Shown: positions 36,888 through 45,640, numbered from the stretch's first letter. The stretch: DNA of 64,000 nucleotides from Alkalicella caledoniensis (GCF_014467015.1 NZ_CP058559.1:2170001-2234000); one strand, 5' to 3'. Program-made: numbers and translations. Notes: a model not told the origin generated them from the letters alone.

Positions 36888-38092
36888 TGGAGGGAAAATT
36901 ATTTGTCAAAGAAAAATAAGCTAACAATATATTTAATAAAACAAGAATTTGAAAATTTCCAAGAAATAATCAAATCTTCTAACGATATTAAAATTATTGA
37001 TGATAATACCTATGTATATTTAGGTTATTCTGAGAATATCAAACCGCATTGGGCTACTAACTTTCTAAAAGATTCAGTTGATACTGAAAATTTATTTGTA
37101 GCTAATGCAAGAGCTGTTGCATTAAAAAGAGTGAATATTGGGAATGTTAAATCTAGAATTTTTGCTATTGTTATGGGATATGGCAAGAATATGCTTAATG
37201 ACGATGTTATTGAAGAACGCTTTGGTCTTAAAGTGTCTCTAAATTCTATTAAGCATGACAGTTTAAGGAGAATTAACAAAACTAATATTGGTGGAAATCA
37301 GAAACTAAGTTATGAACAATTACCCTTAAAATCTAAGATTAACGATTTTGGATTAGATATAAATCGCGATTTAGTAAGTCATATTACTGGAGAGTCAGAT
37401 ACTTTTGTTAAAGGAACTATTTCAGGTAGTGATGCTTTATTTGCTCAGATGAAGTGGACATAACCAAGATTGGCGAATTTTTAATCAAAGTATTTAATCA
37501 ATATAAATCCGACAAGTATAAAGAAAATTTTGCTTGGATAGACCAAATCCAAAATATAAAATCATCTAGTGAAAAAGAAAAATTGAATAGTTTTTTAATA
37601 GAATCCATAAACAATAACTCAAATCAATTTTGGATGGCAGCGCCTGAATTAGTTGACTGGGAGAATATACGTGGATATAAGTATCATGGGAAAGAAATTT
37701 TTGATGATATCGATGTTAATGAGGTTAAAAAGTCATTCTCTAACCCCCTTATTTCTATTGATCAATTAAAATCTAAGCAAATTTCCGTGATCTCTTCATT
37801 AGATGATTCAAAATTGATGTCATGGAACTCATTAAGATGTATTTATGGCGAGTGCATTATAGATGAACAGGCTTATTGTATCAATGCTGGAAAATGGTAT
37901 CGTATTAACAATTCATTTGTAAAAGATATTAATACCGAATATGCCAGTACTATTATTTCACAAATTGACTTTCAAGAAAGAACCTATGTGCACGATAGTG
38001 AAAGTGCATATACTATTGATTTTGCTAGTAAAAATGCTTCTAAATTTCTGGCTATCGGTGTTTGTCAAGTAAGTTGTCGTGTTTAAGTAAAA

Positions 38093-39151
38093 CTATCTTA
38101 CCTGTTCTTCAAATTCTTTCTCCCTAACAGGGTTAAGGGTAACTTGTTTTTGGACAGACCAATCCCTAATTGATCCTGACCATCTTTCAGGATGTTTTCT
38201 TTTAGCTGCTTCATAAGTAGCTATTCGTTTTTCCATAATAGCCTTGTCTAGACCGTTGTGGCGCTGATTTGGTGTCACAAAGTTAATTCCACTATGTAAA
38301 TGATCATAATTATACCAATTGACAAATTTCAGGACCCATTTTCTTGATTCTGATAGTTCTGAAAAGCCTTTAGTTGGGTATTTGTGTCTATACTTTAAGG
38401 TTTTAAACAAGGATTCTGAAAAGGGATTATCATTACATACTCTTGGTCTTGAAAAGGAGCTCTGTACCCCTAGCTTTTCTAGGGTGGCTAAGAAGGTAGC
38501 TGCTTTCATTGGGCTTCCGTTATCAGAATGTAGTACTAATGGCTTTCCAGCAATACCTTCAGCTAAAACAGCTTTTTTGACTAGGTATTCTGCATATTGA
38601 GCATTTTCAGTTTCCCAAACTTCATGGGCCACAATTTTACGGCTATAAATATCTACAATTAGGTATAGCTTAAAGTACTGACCTTTTACGGGGCCTGGTA
38701 GCCAAGTGATATCCCATGTCCATACTTGATTTGGTGCTATTGCAATGTGAGTTGGAATAGGCCTTCTAATTGGTGGTTTACTTCTATTTCTGTGAGTATT
38801 CATTTTTTCTTCTTTAAGTACACGATAAATGGTTGATTCAGACGCAATATACTTACCCTGATCTGCTAGTTTAGGAACAATCTGAGAGGGCACTAAATCA
38901 GCAAATTCAGGCTTGTTTACCACAGCTACAACCTCGTCCCGCTCTTCTTCAGATAGTTTATTTTTTGGAGTAGGTCTTGTAGCTAAAGGACGCTGGTCTT
39001 CCTTAATATCATCACTGATACCTGCTGTCCATCTCTGGTAAGTTCGTTCGCTGATATTTAGTTCTTCACATGCTGGTTTTAATCTGGCGCCAGAAGCCCT
39101 TGCGTCATCTATCAGCTCTACTGCCACTTTGCGATCTGAACTGCTGATCAT
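38093..39151 (-). CDS. IS3-family transposase, DDE subunit (OrfB)
   Basis: 352 residues with N-terminal helix-turn-helix (SGARLKPACEELNISERTYQRW) and a retroviral-integrase core: WTWDITWLPG (Asp), LVLHSDNGSPMKA (Asp), and PFSESLFKTLKYR (Glu). Its ATG overlaps the OrfA TGA (ATGA), so it is translated by coupling rather than obvious frameshifting. Intact. Confidence 0.9.
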   Translation of the reverse strand: MISSSDRKVAVELIDDARASGARLKPACEELNISERTYQRWTAGISDDIKEDQRPLATRPTPKNKLSEEERDEVVAVVNKPEFADLVPSQIVPKLADQGKYIASESTIYRVLKEEKMNTHRNRSKPPIRRPIPTHIAIAPNQVWTWDITWLPGPVKGQYFKLYLIVDIYSRKIVAHEVWETENAQYAEYLVKKAVLAEGIAGKPLVLHSDNGSPMKAATFLATLEKLGVQSSFSRPRVCNDNPFSESLFKTLKYRHKYPTKGFSELSESRKWVLKFVNWYNYDHLHSGINFVTPNQRHNGLDKAIMEKRIATYEAAKRKHPERWSGSIRDWSVQKQVTLNPVREKEFEEQVR

Positions 39152-39654
39152 TCTTCCTCTGGGTCCCCCCAGATCGCTTGGGCCTTTTTTCTAAGCACTA
39201 ATAATGCAGCCGCTTCTGCCAATGCTTTTTCTTTACGTTTTAGATCTTTTTCAAGATCTTTGGCTTTTTTCTTTTCTGCTTTAAGTTCTTCATCTATCTT
39301 TTGAGGGTTTTTAGAAACAGTGGTATTGGCCTTTAGACATTGCTGTTTCCAGCTTTTAACGTCATCTACATAGATACCTTTTCTACGGCAATATGCTGCT
39401 AACTCTACTTCTGAAAGGGAGGCTGTCTCAAGCACAACATGGAATTTATCTTCTGAACTCCACTTAGTTGAGGGTTTATTATCAGGTACATCACCTTGAG
39501 TTTTCTTTTCATTTCTAGCCCATTGATATAGGGTAGATTTAGATATACCTAGTTCTTCTGATAATTTAGGTACCGACTCATTATCTGCTATTCTTTTAAG
39601 TATTGATTCTTTAAACTCTTTTGAGTACTGTTTGTTATTTCTGTCTTTAGCCAT
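39148..39654 (-). CDS. IS3-family transposase OrfA
   Basis: 168 residues. HTH with KRIADNESVPKLSEELGISKSTLYQWAR near residue 20-45, a second possible HTH (VELAAYCRRKGIYVDDVKSW) and a long lysine/glutamate coiled coil before the end. Binds the IS ends with OrfB in the family. Confidence 0.88.
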   Translation of the reverse strand: MAKDRNNKQYSKEFKESILKRIADNESVPKLSEELGISKSTLYQWARNEKKTQGDVPDNKPSTKWSSEDKFHVVLETASLSEVELAAYCRRKGIYVDDVKSWKQQCLKANTTVSKNPQKIDEELKAEKKKAKDLEKDLKRKEKALAEAAALLVLRKKAQAIWGDPEEE

Positions 39655-40141
39655 TTTTGATCTCCTTAGGTAATTGTCGTAATTTCATTATACACTTTTA
39701 ATTCTACACGACAACTATCCTAACATATAGGGCTATGGATCAAAAAAATATAATGCATGGTGGAGGTCGTAGTAGTATAGAGTTATGCGATCTTATTTCC
39801 TCGTCTCAAGAGTTAATACATTTAAAACCCTATTCAGGATCTTCGACACTAAGTCATTTGTTTAATCAAGGTGTTGTGTCAGCAGAATTACTTGTTGCAG
39901 ATAAAAATTTCTTTAAAAAAGCTAATAGTAAAATTAGAGAGCAAGAAAAAGGGGATAAATTTCAAATTTCTGATGCTAGGAAAGTTAAGATTGTATTTGG
40001 AATCATTAGTAAGGATACGGATAGCTTACCTAAAATACCATTTTTCAGCAAAGTCGCATTCAGACATGCTAAATCTAGATTACAGGCATTTGGGCTAGAT
40101 GTTAGTATTAAAAATATACATGATGCAAGATAAATTTATGC

Positions 40142-40164
40142 TACTACTGTGATACTAAAAATTT
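40142..40164 (+). repeat. Island end repeat, right copy
   Basis: TACTACTGTGATACTAAAAATTT, 20 of 23 matches to 30342-30364. A 16-bp perfect palindrome AGATACATATGTATCT (40225-40240) lies between it and the att core. No gene between 40134 and 40260. Confidence 0.5.
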
Positions 40165-40260
40165 GACTTCTCTAAAAAATAGCGAATTAATATAGAGAAA
40201 TGATTATCAAAAGCACAACGAAACAGATACATATGTATCTTATATTAGATAAAACTTAGC

Positions 40261-40272
40261 GAGTGGGAGTAG
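40261..40272 (+). other. attR-like core
   Basis: GAGTGGGAGTAG, identical to the guaA end at 30268-30279. A strong terminator begins 9 bases later, as expected of the original guaA 3' flank, so this looks like the old guaA end displaced 10 kb by the island. Confidence 0.8.
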
Positions 40273-40281
40273 AAAAAAATT

Positions 40282-40313
40282 AGAGATAACAGATTCTACT
40301 GTTATCTCTTTTA
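40282..40313 (+). terminator. Probable original guaA terminator
   Basis: AGAGATAACAG (40282-40292) / CTGTTATCTCT (40299-40309), loop ATTCTA, then TTTT. Confidence 0.85.
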
Positions 40314-40377
40314 ATACCAAGAAATTTTTAGTTTTTTACTGAGCACCCTTTGGGAGTTTTCTTAATTAATAGAGTTG

Positions 40378-40578
40378 TTATTTTTTCGACTTATCAACGA
40401 TTATCATTGTACAATATACAACTGCAAAAATTAGTCCTGTCAGTAGTGCGTGGGTTGGAAGATGAACCAGATATTCACCATTACTACCATAAAATCCAAG
40501 GGAATCCCAAAAAATATATGCAGCAAATACAACTGCAAGGCATAACAAAAAGGATGTTAAGACTTTTTTCATAAACAT
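40378..40578 (-). CDS. Small membrane protein, unknown
   Basis: 66 residues on the minus strand with GAGAGG 5 bases before the first ATG. Two membrane helices (LTSFLLCLAVVFAAYIFW and ALLTGLIFAVVYCTMIIV) and a basic tail DKSKK. No family recognised. Its existence rests on hydrophobic pattern and ribosome binding site only. Confidence 0.45.
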   Translation of the reverse strand: MFMKKVLTSFLLCLAVVFAAYIFWDSLGFYGSNGEYLVHLPTHALLTGLIFAVVYCTMIIVDKSKK

Positions 40579-40848
40579 CGCATCCTCTCAATACGAACTC
40601 ATTATTTTTCTATGGCTAGTGTATATCTTGACCTGCGAAAACCAGAACATATAAATAATAATCTCCACAAACAAATGACCACAACTTTTACTATTACTTA
40701 CCATTATTCTAATTATAGCAGATTATAAGCGATAAAAGTATAATATTCAAAACTATTGAAATTTCACGAAGAAACTACAAACTTTATTGCATTGAATTTT
40801 TCCCATGATATAATTATTCTGAGGAATATTTACTAGGGGGTAGAGTTT

Positions 40849-41307
40849 ATGAAAAAGGTATTTTGGGGAGTAGTTATTATCATAGCTGCAGTAATCTTGA
40901 GCATATCTATTTATCTTTCTACTAATCAAAAGGAATTTAGAGACATGGAACTTAGTATAAGAGATAGTTCGGGAATTGTTACTAAAGTAGATAAAGTGGC
41001 CTATAGTCAAAGTGTTAAGTATTCAGGAATGATTAGTATACATGAATACACAGAAATACTAGAGATGATAAATATTGATTTAAGTGATACTGAAGTTCAG
41101 TTAGAATTTACTGAAGGGTTATTTCCAGAAACTTCAGCTATAAGTTGGGCTGTTATTAAAGAGGGGCAAGTGGTTGAGTCTACACTAAATGGAATTCAGA
41201 GTCTTATTTTACCAATGGAGCCGGGGTTATATATAGTTGGCTTACAAGTGACAAACGAAACCAATGAGATAATTCAATATGGCTTTAGGGTAAGGATATC
41301 CGAGTAA
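40849..41307 (+). CDS. Membrane-anchored extracytoplasmic protein, unknown
   Basis: 152 residues, ATG 40849 after TAGGGGGT. An N-terminal membrane helix (KVFWGVVIIIAAVILSISIYL) without a lipobox anchors an outer domain rich in beta-type sequence (VQLEFTEGLFPETS, LEPGLYIVGLQVTNE), like an Ig or Fn3-type fold. No recognised family. It lies between the attR core and the mutated guaA tail. Confidence 0.6.
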   Translation: MKKVFWGVVIIIAAVILSISIYLSTNQKEFRDMELSIRDSSGIVTKVDKVAYSQSVKYSGMISIHEYTEILEMINIDLSDTEVQLEFTEGLFPETSAISWAVIKEGQVVESTLNGIQSLILPMEPGLYIVGLQVTNETNEIIQYGFRVRISE

Positions 41308-41438
41308 AGGATTCAATAACTAAACATCAGATAAGTAATATGGACAATACAACTATCTATTAGTTATAATAATAATGTGGTAATCAAAACTATCAGATAT
41401 ACTGAAATCAAATCAATCTACTTAAAAAAGGCTGATAT

Positions 41439-41510
41439 GAAGTAGACTAGGTAAACCGTGTTGTATACGACATCGCATCAAAACCCCCATGAACCATTGA
41501 GTGGAAGTAG
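41439..41510 (+). pseudogene. Mutated copy of the guaA 3' end (72 bp)
   Basis: Ungapped alignment with 30208-30279 gives 61 of 72 identities by hand count. Read in the guaA frame it has two stops inside ([20 protein letters not shown]), so it is not functional. Best explained as the displaced guaA end of an older island insertion at the same site. No gene in 41308-41551 otherwise. Confidence 0.8.
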
Positions 41511-41551
41511 GTAAAAATTATAGTTTAGTGTTTAGATTAGGAGGGAAATAA

Positions 41552-42043
41552 TTGTTTAATTTATTTAAAAAGAAAAAAGAAGAAGTGGATTACAGAGTTT
41601 TTGCTCCTATTAAAGGTGAGGTTATTGAATTAACAGAGGTGCCAGATCCTGTATTTGCTCAAAAAATGTTAGGAGACGGTGTAGCTATAAATCCTGCTGA
41701 AGGAGTAGTCTACTCACCAGTAAATGGAGAGATTGTTCAAGTTTTCGATACAAAACATGCCATTGGAATCAAAGGTGAAACAGGGATTGAGTTACTTATT
41801 CATGTTGGTTTAGAAACAGTTGCATTAAAGGGAGAAGGTTTTACAACCTTTGTAAAGCCTGGTCAATCTGTAAAAGTTGGGCAAAAGCTACTTGAATTTG
41901 ACCTTGAAACAATAAAAGAGAAGGCAAAGTCCATGATTACTCCAGTTGTTATAACTAACTCAGAACAAGAACAATACAACATAGAAAAAAATTACGGAAC
42001 AGCAAATGATAACCAGTACGTAGTAATGGAAGTAAAAAAATAA
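41552..42043 (+). CDS. PTS glucose-type IIA component
   Basis: 163 residues from TTG 41552, 6 bases after AGGAGGGA. The domain (residues about 15-150) carries LLIHVGLETVALKGEGF, whose His is the phosphorylation site, and the SPVNGEIVQVFDTKHAIGIK and KVGQKLLEFD strands of the IIA-Glc fold. It accepts phosphate from HPr for a IIBC partner, or acts as a regulator. No other PTS gene is in the window, so it is an orphan here. It runs into a terminator now duplicated around an IS. Confidence 0.9.
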   Translation: MFNLFKKKKEEVDYRVFAPIKGEVIELTEVPDPVFAQKMLGDGVAINPAEGVVYSPVNGEIVQVFDTKHAIGIKGETGIELLIHVGLETVALKGEGFTTFVKPGQSVKVGQKLLEFDLETIKEKAKSMITPVVITNSEQEQYNIEKNYGTANDNQYVVMEVKK

Positions 42044-42049
42044 ATTAGG

Positions 42050-42072
42050 CGCCCCGAATATAATCGGGGCGG
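42050..42072 (+). repeat. Terminator hairpin duplicate, left of IS1182-like copy 1
   Basis: CGCCCCGA (42050-42057) / TCGGGGCG (42064-42071). The T tract is replaced by the IS end (TTCAG). Its near twin is at 44012-44032; they differ by one A in the loop. Confidence 0.85.
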
Positions 42073-44010
42073 TTCAGAATGATGACAAAGTCATTTTTTA
42101 GGAATGTCGCATTTTAAACGCTGTACAAAATTTTACGTCGAGACTTAAGGCTTCTATCTAAACTCCAGAAGGGTACCGCTCCAATTCACCGTCCATGGTT
42201 CAGTGGAGCTCTCGAAACGTCAGACTGTGTGGCTAATCTCTAAAAACTCAAGGATTAGCCGTAAATTTCCTGTCTTTTGGTGCAATATGACTTAAACATA
42301 TAAAAATACAATGATAAAGTGGGTCTAAGAGCTACTAATATCCTTAGTAGTTCTTTCACTCCTATAATATTTATTACTCTTTTAAAATTATAGGCTAGCA
42401 AAACTAGGGCTGTCTCTGTAGTTACAGAATCCATCCCTCTTGTTAAAAAATACCCAGCATTCATTGTCCTTTTGATGGTTCCATAAGGATGCTCAACAAT
42501 CATCTGCCTTTGTAGGTATTTGTCCATATTTGCTTCTGTTCTAGCATCTATAGTATCCAAAAAATCTTGGTTAGGTGACCGATTTATTATCCTGCCTTTG
42601 GCTGCAGTGGTGCATTTGCTTTTTGATTCACAGTTTTTACAGGCATCGTAGTTTCTATATTTTATTCTTTTTGGTTCTTTTGATTTGTGGTTTATTCTGC
42701 GTAATTCATGGCCCAAAGGACAAATATATAAGTCTTTTTCAGGCACATAAGTAAATTTATCTCCGTAGAAATCTTTGTCTCCTGTGGCGTTAGAATACGA
42801 CTGTTTTGGCAAATAGACTGTTGTTTCGTTTCTCTCACATTTCATGAGGTCGTCTGCTTGGTAATAGCCTTTATCTGCTGCTACTTCAAGTTTCCTTTTT
42901 CCAAATATATCTTTAGCCTTTTCTGCAAGTGAATTTAGATTACCTTGATCTGCGGGATTGTTTGTAACATCATATGCCACTATAATACTATGCTTAGAGT
43001 CTACAGCTGTTTGTATGTTATATGCTACAGTAACACCATTGTTTTTGTTGTCCATAAGCCTAGCATCTTCGTCAACTGTAGATACTTCATTACATTCGCT
43101 ATCCTGTAGTTTTTTTTCCAACTCTTCAAATTTAATTTTACGCTCCTTGAGTTTTTCAATTTTTTGCTGAATTTCTTCAGGTGTATACTTAAGTTTAGGT
43201 GAATCGTCTTTGTCACTGCTTTCTAACAAATCTAGATAGGAATTAACCTTATCTTCGATATATTGTTTGTGTCTTTGTATTTTTTTCTTTGAGAAATTAT
43301 TCTTCTTTGAATTATTAGCTTGAATTTTAGTCCCATCTATTGCTATGAATTCCTCGCCTAATAGTTTGAGATCCTTACACAACTTAGTAAAATCCTTGAA
43401 AACTTGTTTTAGCTGAGTTTTATTTTCTTTCCTGAAATCAGCTATTGTTTTAAAATCAGGTTTTAGTTTTTGTAATAGCCAAACCACTTCTATATTCCTG
43501 TGAGATTCTGTTTCTAGCTTTCTAGATGATCTTATGCCATTTACATACCCATATAGATATAACTTCAATAAAACAGAGGGATGATATCCTGGTGCACCTC
43601 TGCGGTGTTCCTTTGATTTAGTGAATGCACTCATATTGACCAGTTTTACGTATTCATCAATTACCCTAACGGGATTATCCTCACCTATGTAATCTTCTAT
43701 GCAGTCAGGAAACATTGTTTTTTGCTTTCTATCTGTACCTTGTATAAATGACATTTAAAATCCCCTCTCCGATATTCTATAACTTAATTATACTACAGAA
43801 AAAGGGAAAAGTACTGTATTTACAGTACTTTGGAGGCATTTTAGACATATATTATTGTTTAATTCTCACACAGTCTGACGTCCTGTTTCTCGCCCCTTCT
43901 TCCGTTTAGATATTCAGCTCTTAAGTCTACCTCCTCGAATTAATTGTACTGCTTTTTAATATGCACATCTAGGGTCAATGACTTTGTCTTAGGTTTGTCT
44001 ACAAGCTGAA
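42073..44010 (-). mobile_element. IS1182-like element, copy 1
   Basis: 1938 bp. Outer ends TTCAGAATGATGACAAA (42073) and, reversed, TTCAGCTTGTAGACAAA (44010) are imperfect inverted repeats. A 14-bp perfect inner repeat CGTCAGACTGTGTG lies 130-145 bases inside each end. One transposase gene on the minus strand. Copy 2 is at 59543-61474. Flanked on both sides by the CGCCCCGA hairpin. Confidence 0.85.
42255..43754 (-). CDS. IS1182-family transposase, copy 1
   Basis: 499 residues. N-terminal DUF772-type region (PGYHPSVLLKLYLYGYVNGIRSSRKLE), FIAIDGTKIQANNSK (first Asp), a coiled-coil insert (residues about 155-215), EVAADKGYYQADDL (second Asp), a cysteine cluster CKNCESKSKC that may bind zinc, and RQMIVEHPYGTIKR (Glu) near the end. 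It differs from copy 2 by a single residue (Gln versus Lys in the EEIQ-KIEK coiled coil). Ribosome binding site GGAGAGGGGA. Confidence 0.93.
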   Translation of the reverse strand: MSFIQGTDRKQKTMFPDCIEDYIGEDNPVRVIDEYVKLVNMSAFTKSKEHRRGAPGYHPSVLLKLYLYGYVNGIRSSRKLETESHRNIEVVWLLQKLKPDFKTIADFRKENKTQLKQVFKDFTKLCKDLKLLGEEFIAIDGTKIQANNSKKNNFSKKKIQRHKQYIEDKVNSYLDLLESSDKDDSPKLKYTPEEIQQKIEKLKERKIKFEELEKKLQDSECNEVSTVDEDARLMDNKNNGVTVAYNIQTAVDSKHSIIVAYDVTNNPADQGNLNSLAEKAKDIFGKRKLEVAADKGYYQADDLMKCERNETTVYLPKQSYSNATGDKDFYGDKFTYVPEKDLYICPLGHELRRINHKSKEPKRIKYRNYDACKNCESKSKCTTAAKGRIINRSPNQDFLDTIDARTEANMDKYLQRQMIVEHPYGTIKRTMNAGYFLTRGMDSVTTETALVLLAYNFKRVINIIGVKELLRILVALRPTLSLYFYMFKSYCTKRQEIYG

Positions 44011-44011
44011 A

Positions 44012-44038
44012 CGCCCCGATATAATCGGGGCGTTTTTT
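44012..44038 (+). terminator. Terminator duplicate, right of IS1182-like copy 1
   Basis: CGCCCCGA (44012-44019) / TCGGGGCG (44025-44032), then TTTTTTG: a complete intrinsic terminator and the probable original end of the PTS IIA gene. 44039-44215 holds no gene; a TATACT box at 44175-44180 may be the gapB -10. Confidence 0.85.
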
Positions 44039-44224
44039 GTATTAGAAGGTGGAAAGGGCTTTTTTAATAGTAATACTGGTTTATTTATTCGTTTCTAAGG
44101 TCCAAGTCTACTATAAATATTATGTTAGTCAGAGAAAATATCATAAAAAGTATAGCATTATTTTATAAATATGATATACTAATGATGATTTGAAAAAGCA
44201 ATATAGACATAAGGAGTGGTAGTT

Positions 44225-45229
44225 TTGACGATTAAGGTTGGAATCAATGGATTCGGACGCATTGGCAGAATGGTATTTAGAAGGGCCATTAACGACCCTA
44301 CTATTGATATAGTTGCTATAAATGCTAGCTATACTGGTGATGTATTAGCACACCTTATTAAGTATGACACAATTCAGGGAATTTTTTCTGGTGAGGTATC
44401 TGGCAAGGACAATAGACTAGTTGTAAATGGCAAAACCATAGAAATAGTAAATCATAGGGACCCCATTGAACTGCCATGGAAAAACCTAGGGGTAGAAATA
44501 GTAGTTGAAGCTACAGGTAAATTTAATCAAAGGGAAGGTGCATACAAGCACATAGAAGCAGGAGCAAAAAAAGTAGTTCTTACAGCTCCTGGAAAAGATG
44601 AAGATATAACAATAGTAATGGGAGTAAATGAAAAGGAATATATAAGTACAAAGCACCATATAGTTTCAAATGCTTCTTGTACCACAAACTGTCTAGCACC
44701 CATAGTAAAGGTCATTGACGATGTTTTTGGGATAGAGTCTGGCCTTATGACAACAGTCCACTCTTACACCAATGATCAGAATAACTTAGACAACCCCCAT
44801 AAAGACCTGAGAAGGGCTAGGGCATGTGGTCAATCCATAATTCCAACAACAACGGGAGCAGCTAAAGCTGTATCAAAAGTTTTGCCCCATTTAGAAGGAA
44901 AGCTAAATGGCTTAGCCCTTAGGGTACCCACACCAAATGTTTCCCTAGTTGACCTAGTTGCCAATTTGAGTAAAGAAGTGACTGTGGACAAAATAAACAT
45001 TGCTTTAAAAAAAGCGTCTCTTAATGGGATGGCAGGGGTAGTAGAATACTCAGAAGCACCATTGGTCTCTTCTGATTATATAGGCAATTCAAGTTCTGCA
45101 ATAGTGGACGGGCTTTCCACAATGGTCATGGGTGAAAGGCAATGTAAAATAATGGCCTGGTATGACAATGAATGGGGATATTCTAGTAGAGTTGTTGACC
45201 TTGTTAAATACATTGGTCTTTCTAATTAG
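44225..45229 (+). CDS. Glyceraldehyde-3-phosphate dehydrogenase, GapB-like
   Basis: TTG 44225, 8 bases after AAGGAG, fits better than GTG 44216. 334 residues. NAD-fold GINGFGRIGR, active site SNASCTTNCLAP with the catalytic Cys, and AWYDNEWGYS near the end. After the second strand it reads INASYTGD where NAD-specific GapA enzymes have ND; in Bacillus GapB the same change goes with NADP preference and a gluconeogenic role. That fits an amino-acid fermenter, but coenzyme use is inferred. No other glycolytic gene adjoins. Confidence 0.9.
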   Translation: MTIKVGINGFGRIGRMVFRRAINDPTIDIVAINASYTGDVLAHLIKYDTIQGIFSGEVSGKDNRLVVNGKTIEIVNHRDPIELPWKNLGVEIVVEATGKFNQREGAYKHIEAGAKKVVLTAPGKDEDITIVMGVNEKEYISTKHHIVSNASCTTNCLAPIVKVIDDVFGIESGLMTTVHSYTNDQNNLDNPHKDLRRARACGQSIIPTTTGAAKAVSKVLPHLEGKLNGLALRVPTPNVSLVDLVANLSKEVTVDKINIALKKASLNGMAGVVEYSEAPLVSSDYIGNSSSAIVDGLSTMVMGERQCKIMAWYDNEWGYSSRVVDLVKYIGLSN

Positions 45230-45357
45230 GATAACTAATATGAATAAATGTTAAATCAAAGGCAAAGGATATTAAAAAACAAAAATATCTTTATTGCGAG
45301 TTTGATTTAACAGTAATTTCGAAAAAGAATTTCTGTTAAAAAGGGGTTTTGATAAAA

Positions 45358-45405
45358 AACACGAACAATAATAGAAAATTATTTTATATTGTTCGTGTTT
45401 TTTTA
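45358..45405 (+). terminator. Terminator of the GAPDH gene
   Basis: AACACGAACAATA (45358-45370) / TATTGTTCGTGTT (45387-45399), then TTTTTTA. A further long imperfect hairpin (GTTAAATCAAA 45250-45260 / TTTGATTTAAC 45301-45311) lies between it and the stop codon. Confidence 0.9.
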
Positions 45406-45434
45406 TTGACACATGTCGAATAATCTTTTATTAT
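45406..45434 (+). promoter_or_regulatory. Promoter of the riboswitch-permease transcript
   Basis: TTGACA (45406-45411), 17 bases, TATTAT (45429-45434). It begins where the gapB terminator ends. Confidence 0.85.
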
Positions 45435-45464
45435 AAACATGTAGTCATTAAAAACCGAATACAA

Positions 45465-45533
45465 ACTCGTATAAATGTGGTGATATGGTCCACAAGTCTC
45501 TACCGGTCTGCCGTAAATTGACCGACTACGGGT
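45465..45533 (+). ncRNA. Purine riboswitch aptamer, guanine class
   Basis: P1 ACTCGTA (45465-45471) / TACGGGT (45527-45533). P2 loop carries the conserved TGATATGG, J2/3 is GTCTCTACC, P3 CGGTC/GACCG. The specificity position in J3/1 is C (45526), as in the B. subtilis xpt guanine aptamer, not the U of adenine aptamers. It should bind guanine/hypoxanthine and shut off the downstream permease. Confidence 0.95.
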
Positions 45534-45588
45534 GTTGAAGACAACTTTTTTAGTTGCTTTAGCTAAGCAAATGCTTACTTGGATGTAT

Positions 45589-45640
45589 AACCCAAGACCG
45601 TGGAAAATATTTTTTCTATCGGTTTTGGGTTTTTATTTTT
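45589..45640 (+). terminator. Riboswitch expression platform terminator
   Basis: AACCCAAGACCG (45589-45600) / CGGTTTTGGGTT (45620-45631) with one G-U pair, followed by TTTATTTTT. Ligand binding would favour this hairpin and stop transcription before the permease. Confidence 0.88.

Larger units (their letters stand above)
38063..39725 (-). mobile_element. IS3-family insertion sequence, different subgroup
   Basis: 1663 bp. Ends TGTCAAGTAAGTTGTCGTGT (38063) and, reversed, TGTTAGGATAGTTGTCGTGT (39725) are inverted repeats sharing AGTTGTCGTGT. Two genes read on the minus strand. No adjacent target repeat is clear; GGCTAT occurs outside both ends (38050-38055, 39730-39735), so the exact boundary may be a few bases off. 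Confidence 0.85.
36903..40133 (+). pseudogene. TIGR04141/DUF6119-like gene, frameshifted and split by an IS
   Basis: TTG 36903 after GGAGGG. Three pieces join into one protein of about 530 residues: 36903-37463 (starts MSKKNKLTIYLIK, includes FGYG-like AIVMGYGKNML and EERFGLKVSLNSI), a -1 shift near 37454 into 37454-38062 (IGEFLIKVFNQYKSDKY), then after the IS 39733-40133 (MDQKNIMHGGGRSSIELCDL, LSHLFNQGVVSAELL, FFSKVAFR). From memory these are conserved blocks of the sporadically distributed TIGR04141 family, found mostly on islands and plasmids and thought to be linked to defence. The gene is dead here. Confidence 0.6.

Noticed and set aside
38050-39735. 6-bp target repeat GGCTAT for the third IS
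   Set aside because: The repeats are not adjacent to the inverted-repeat ends (7 and 4 bases away), so they may be chance; left undecided.
39871-40098. 75-residue frame overlapping the TIGR04141-like end
   Set aside because: The other frame (39735-40133) matches the conserved family segment; this one is its shadow.
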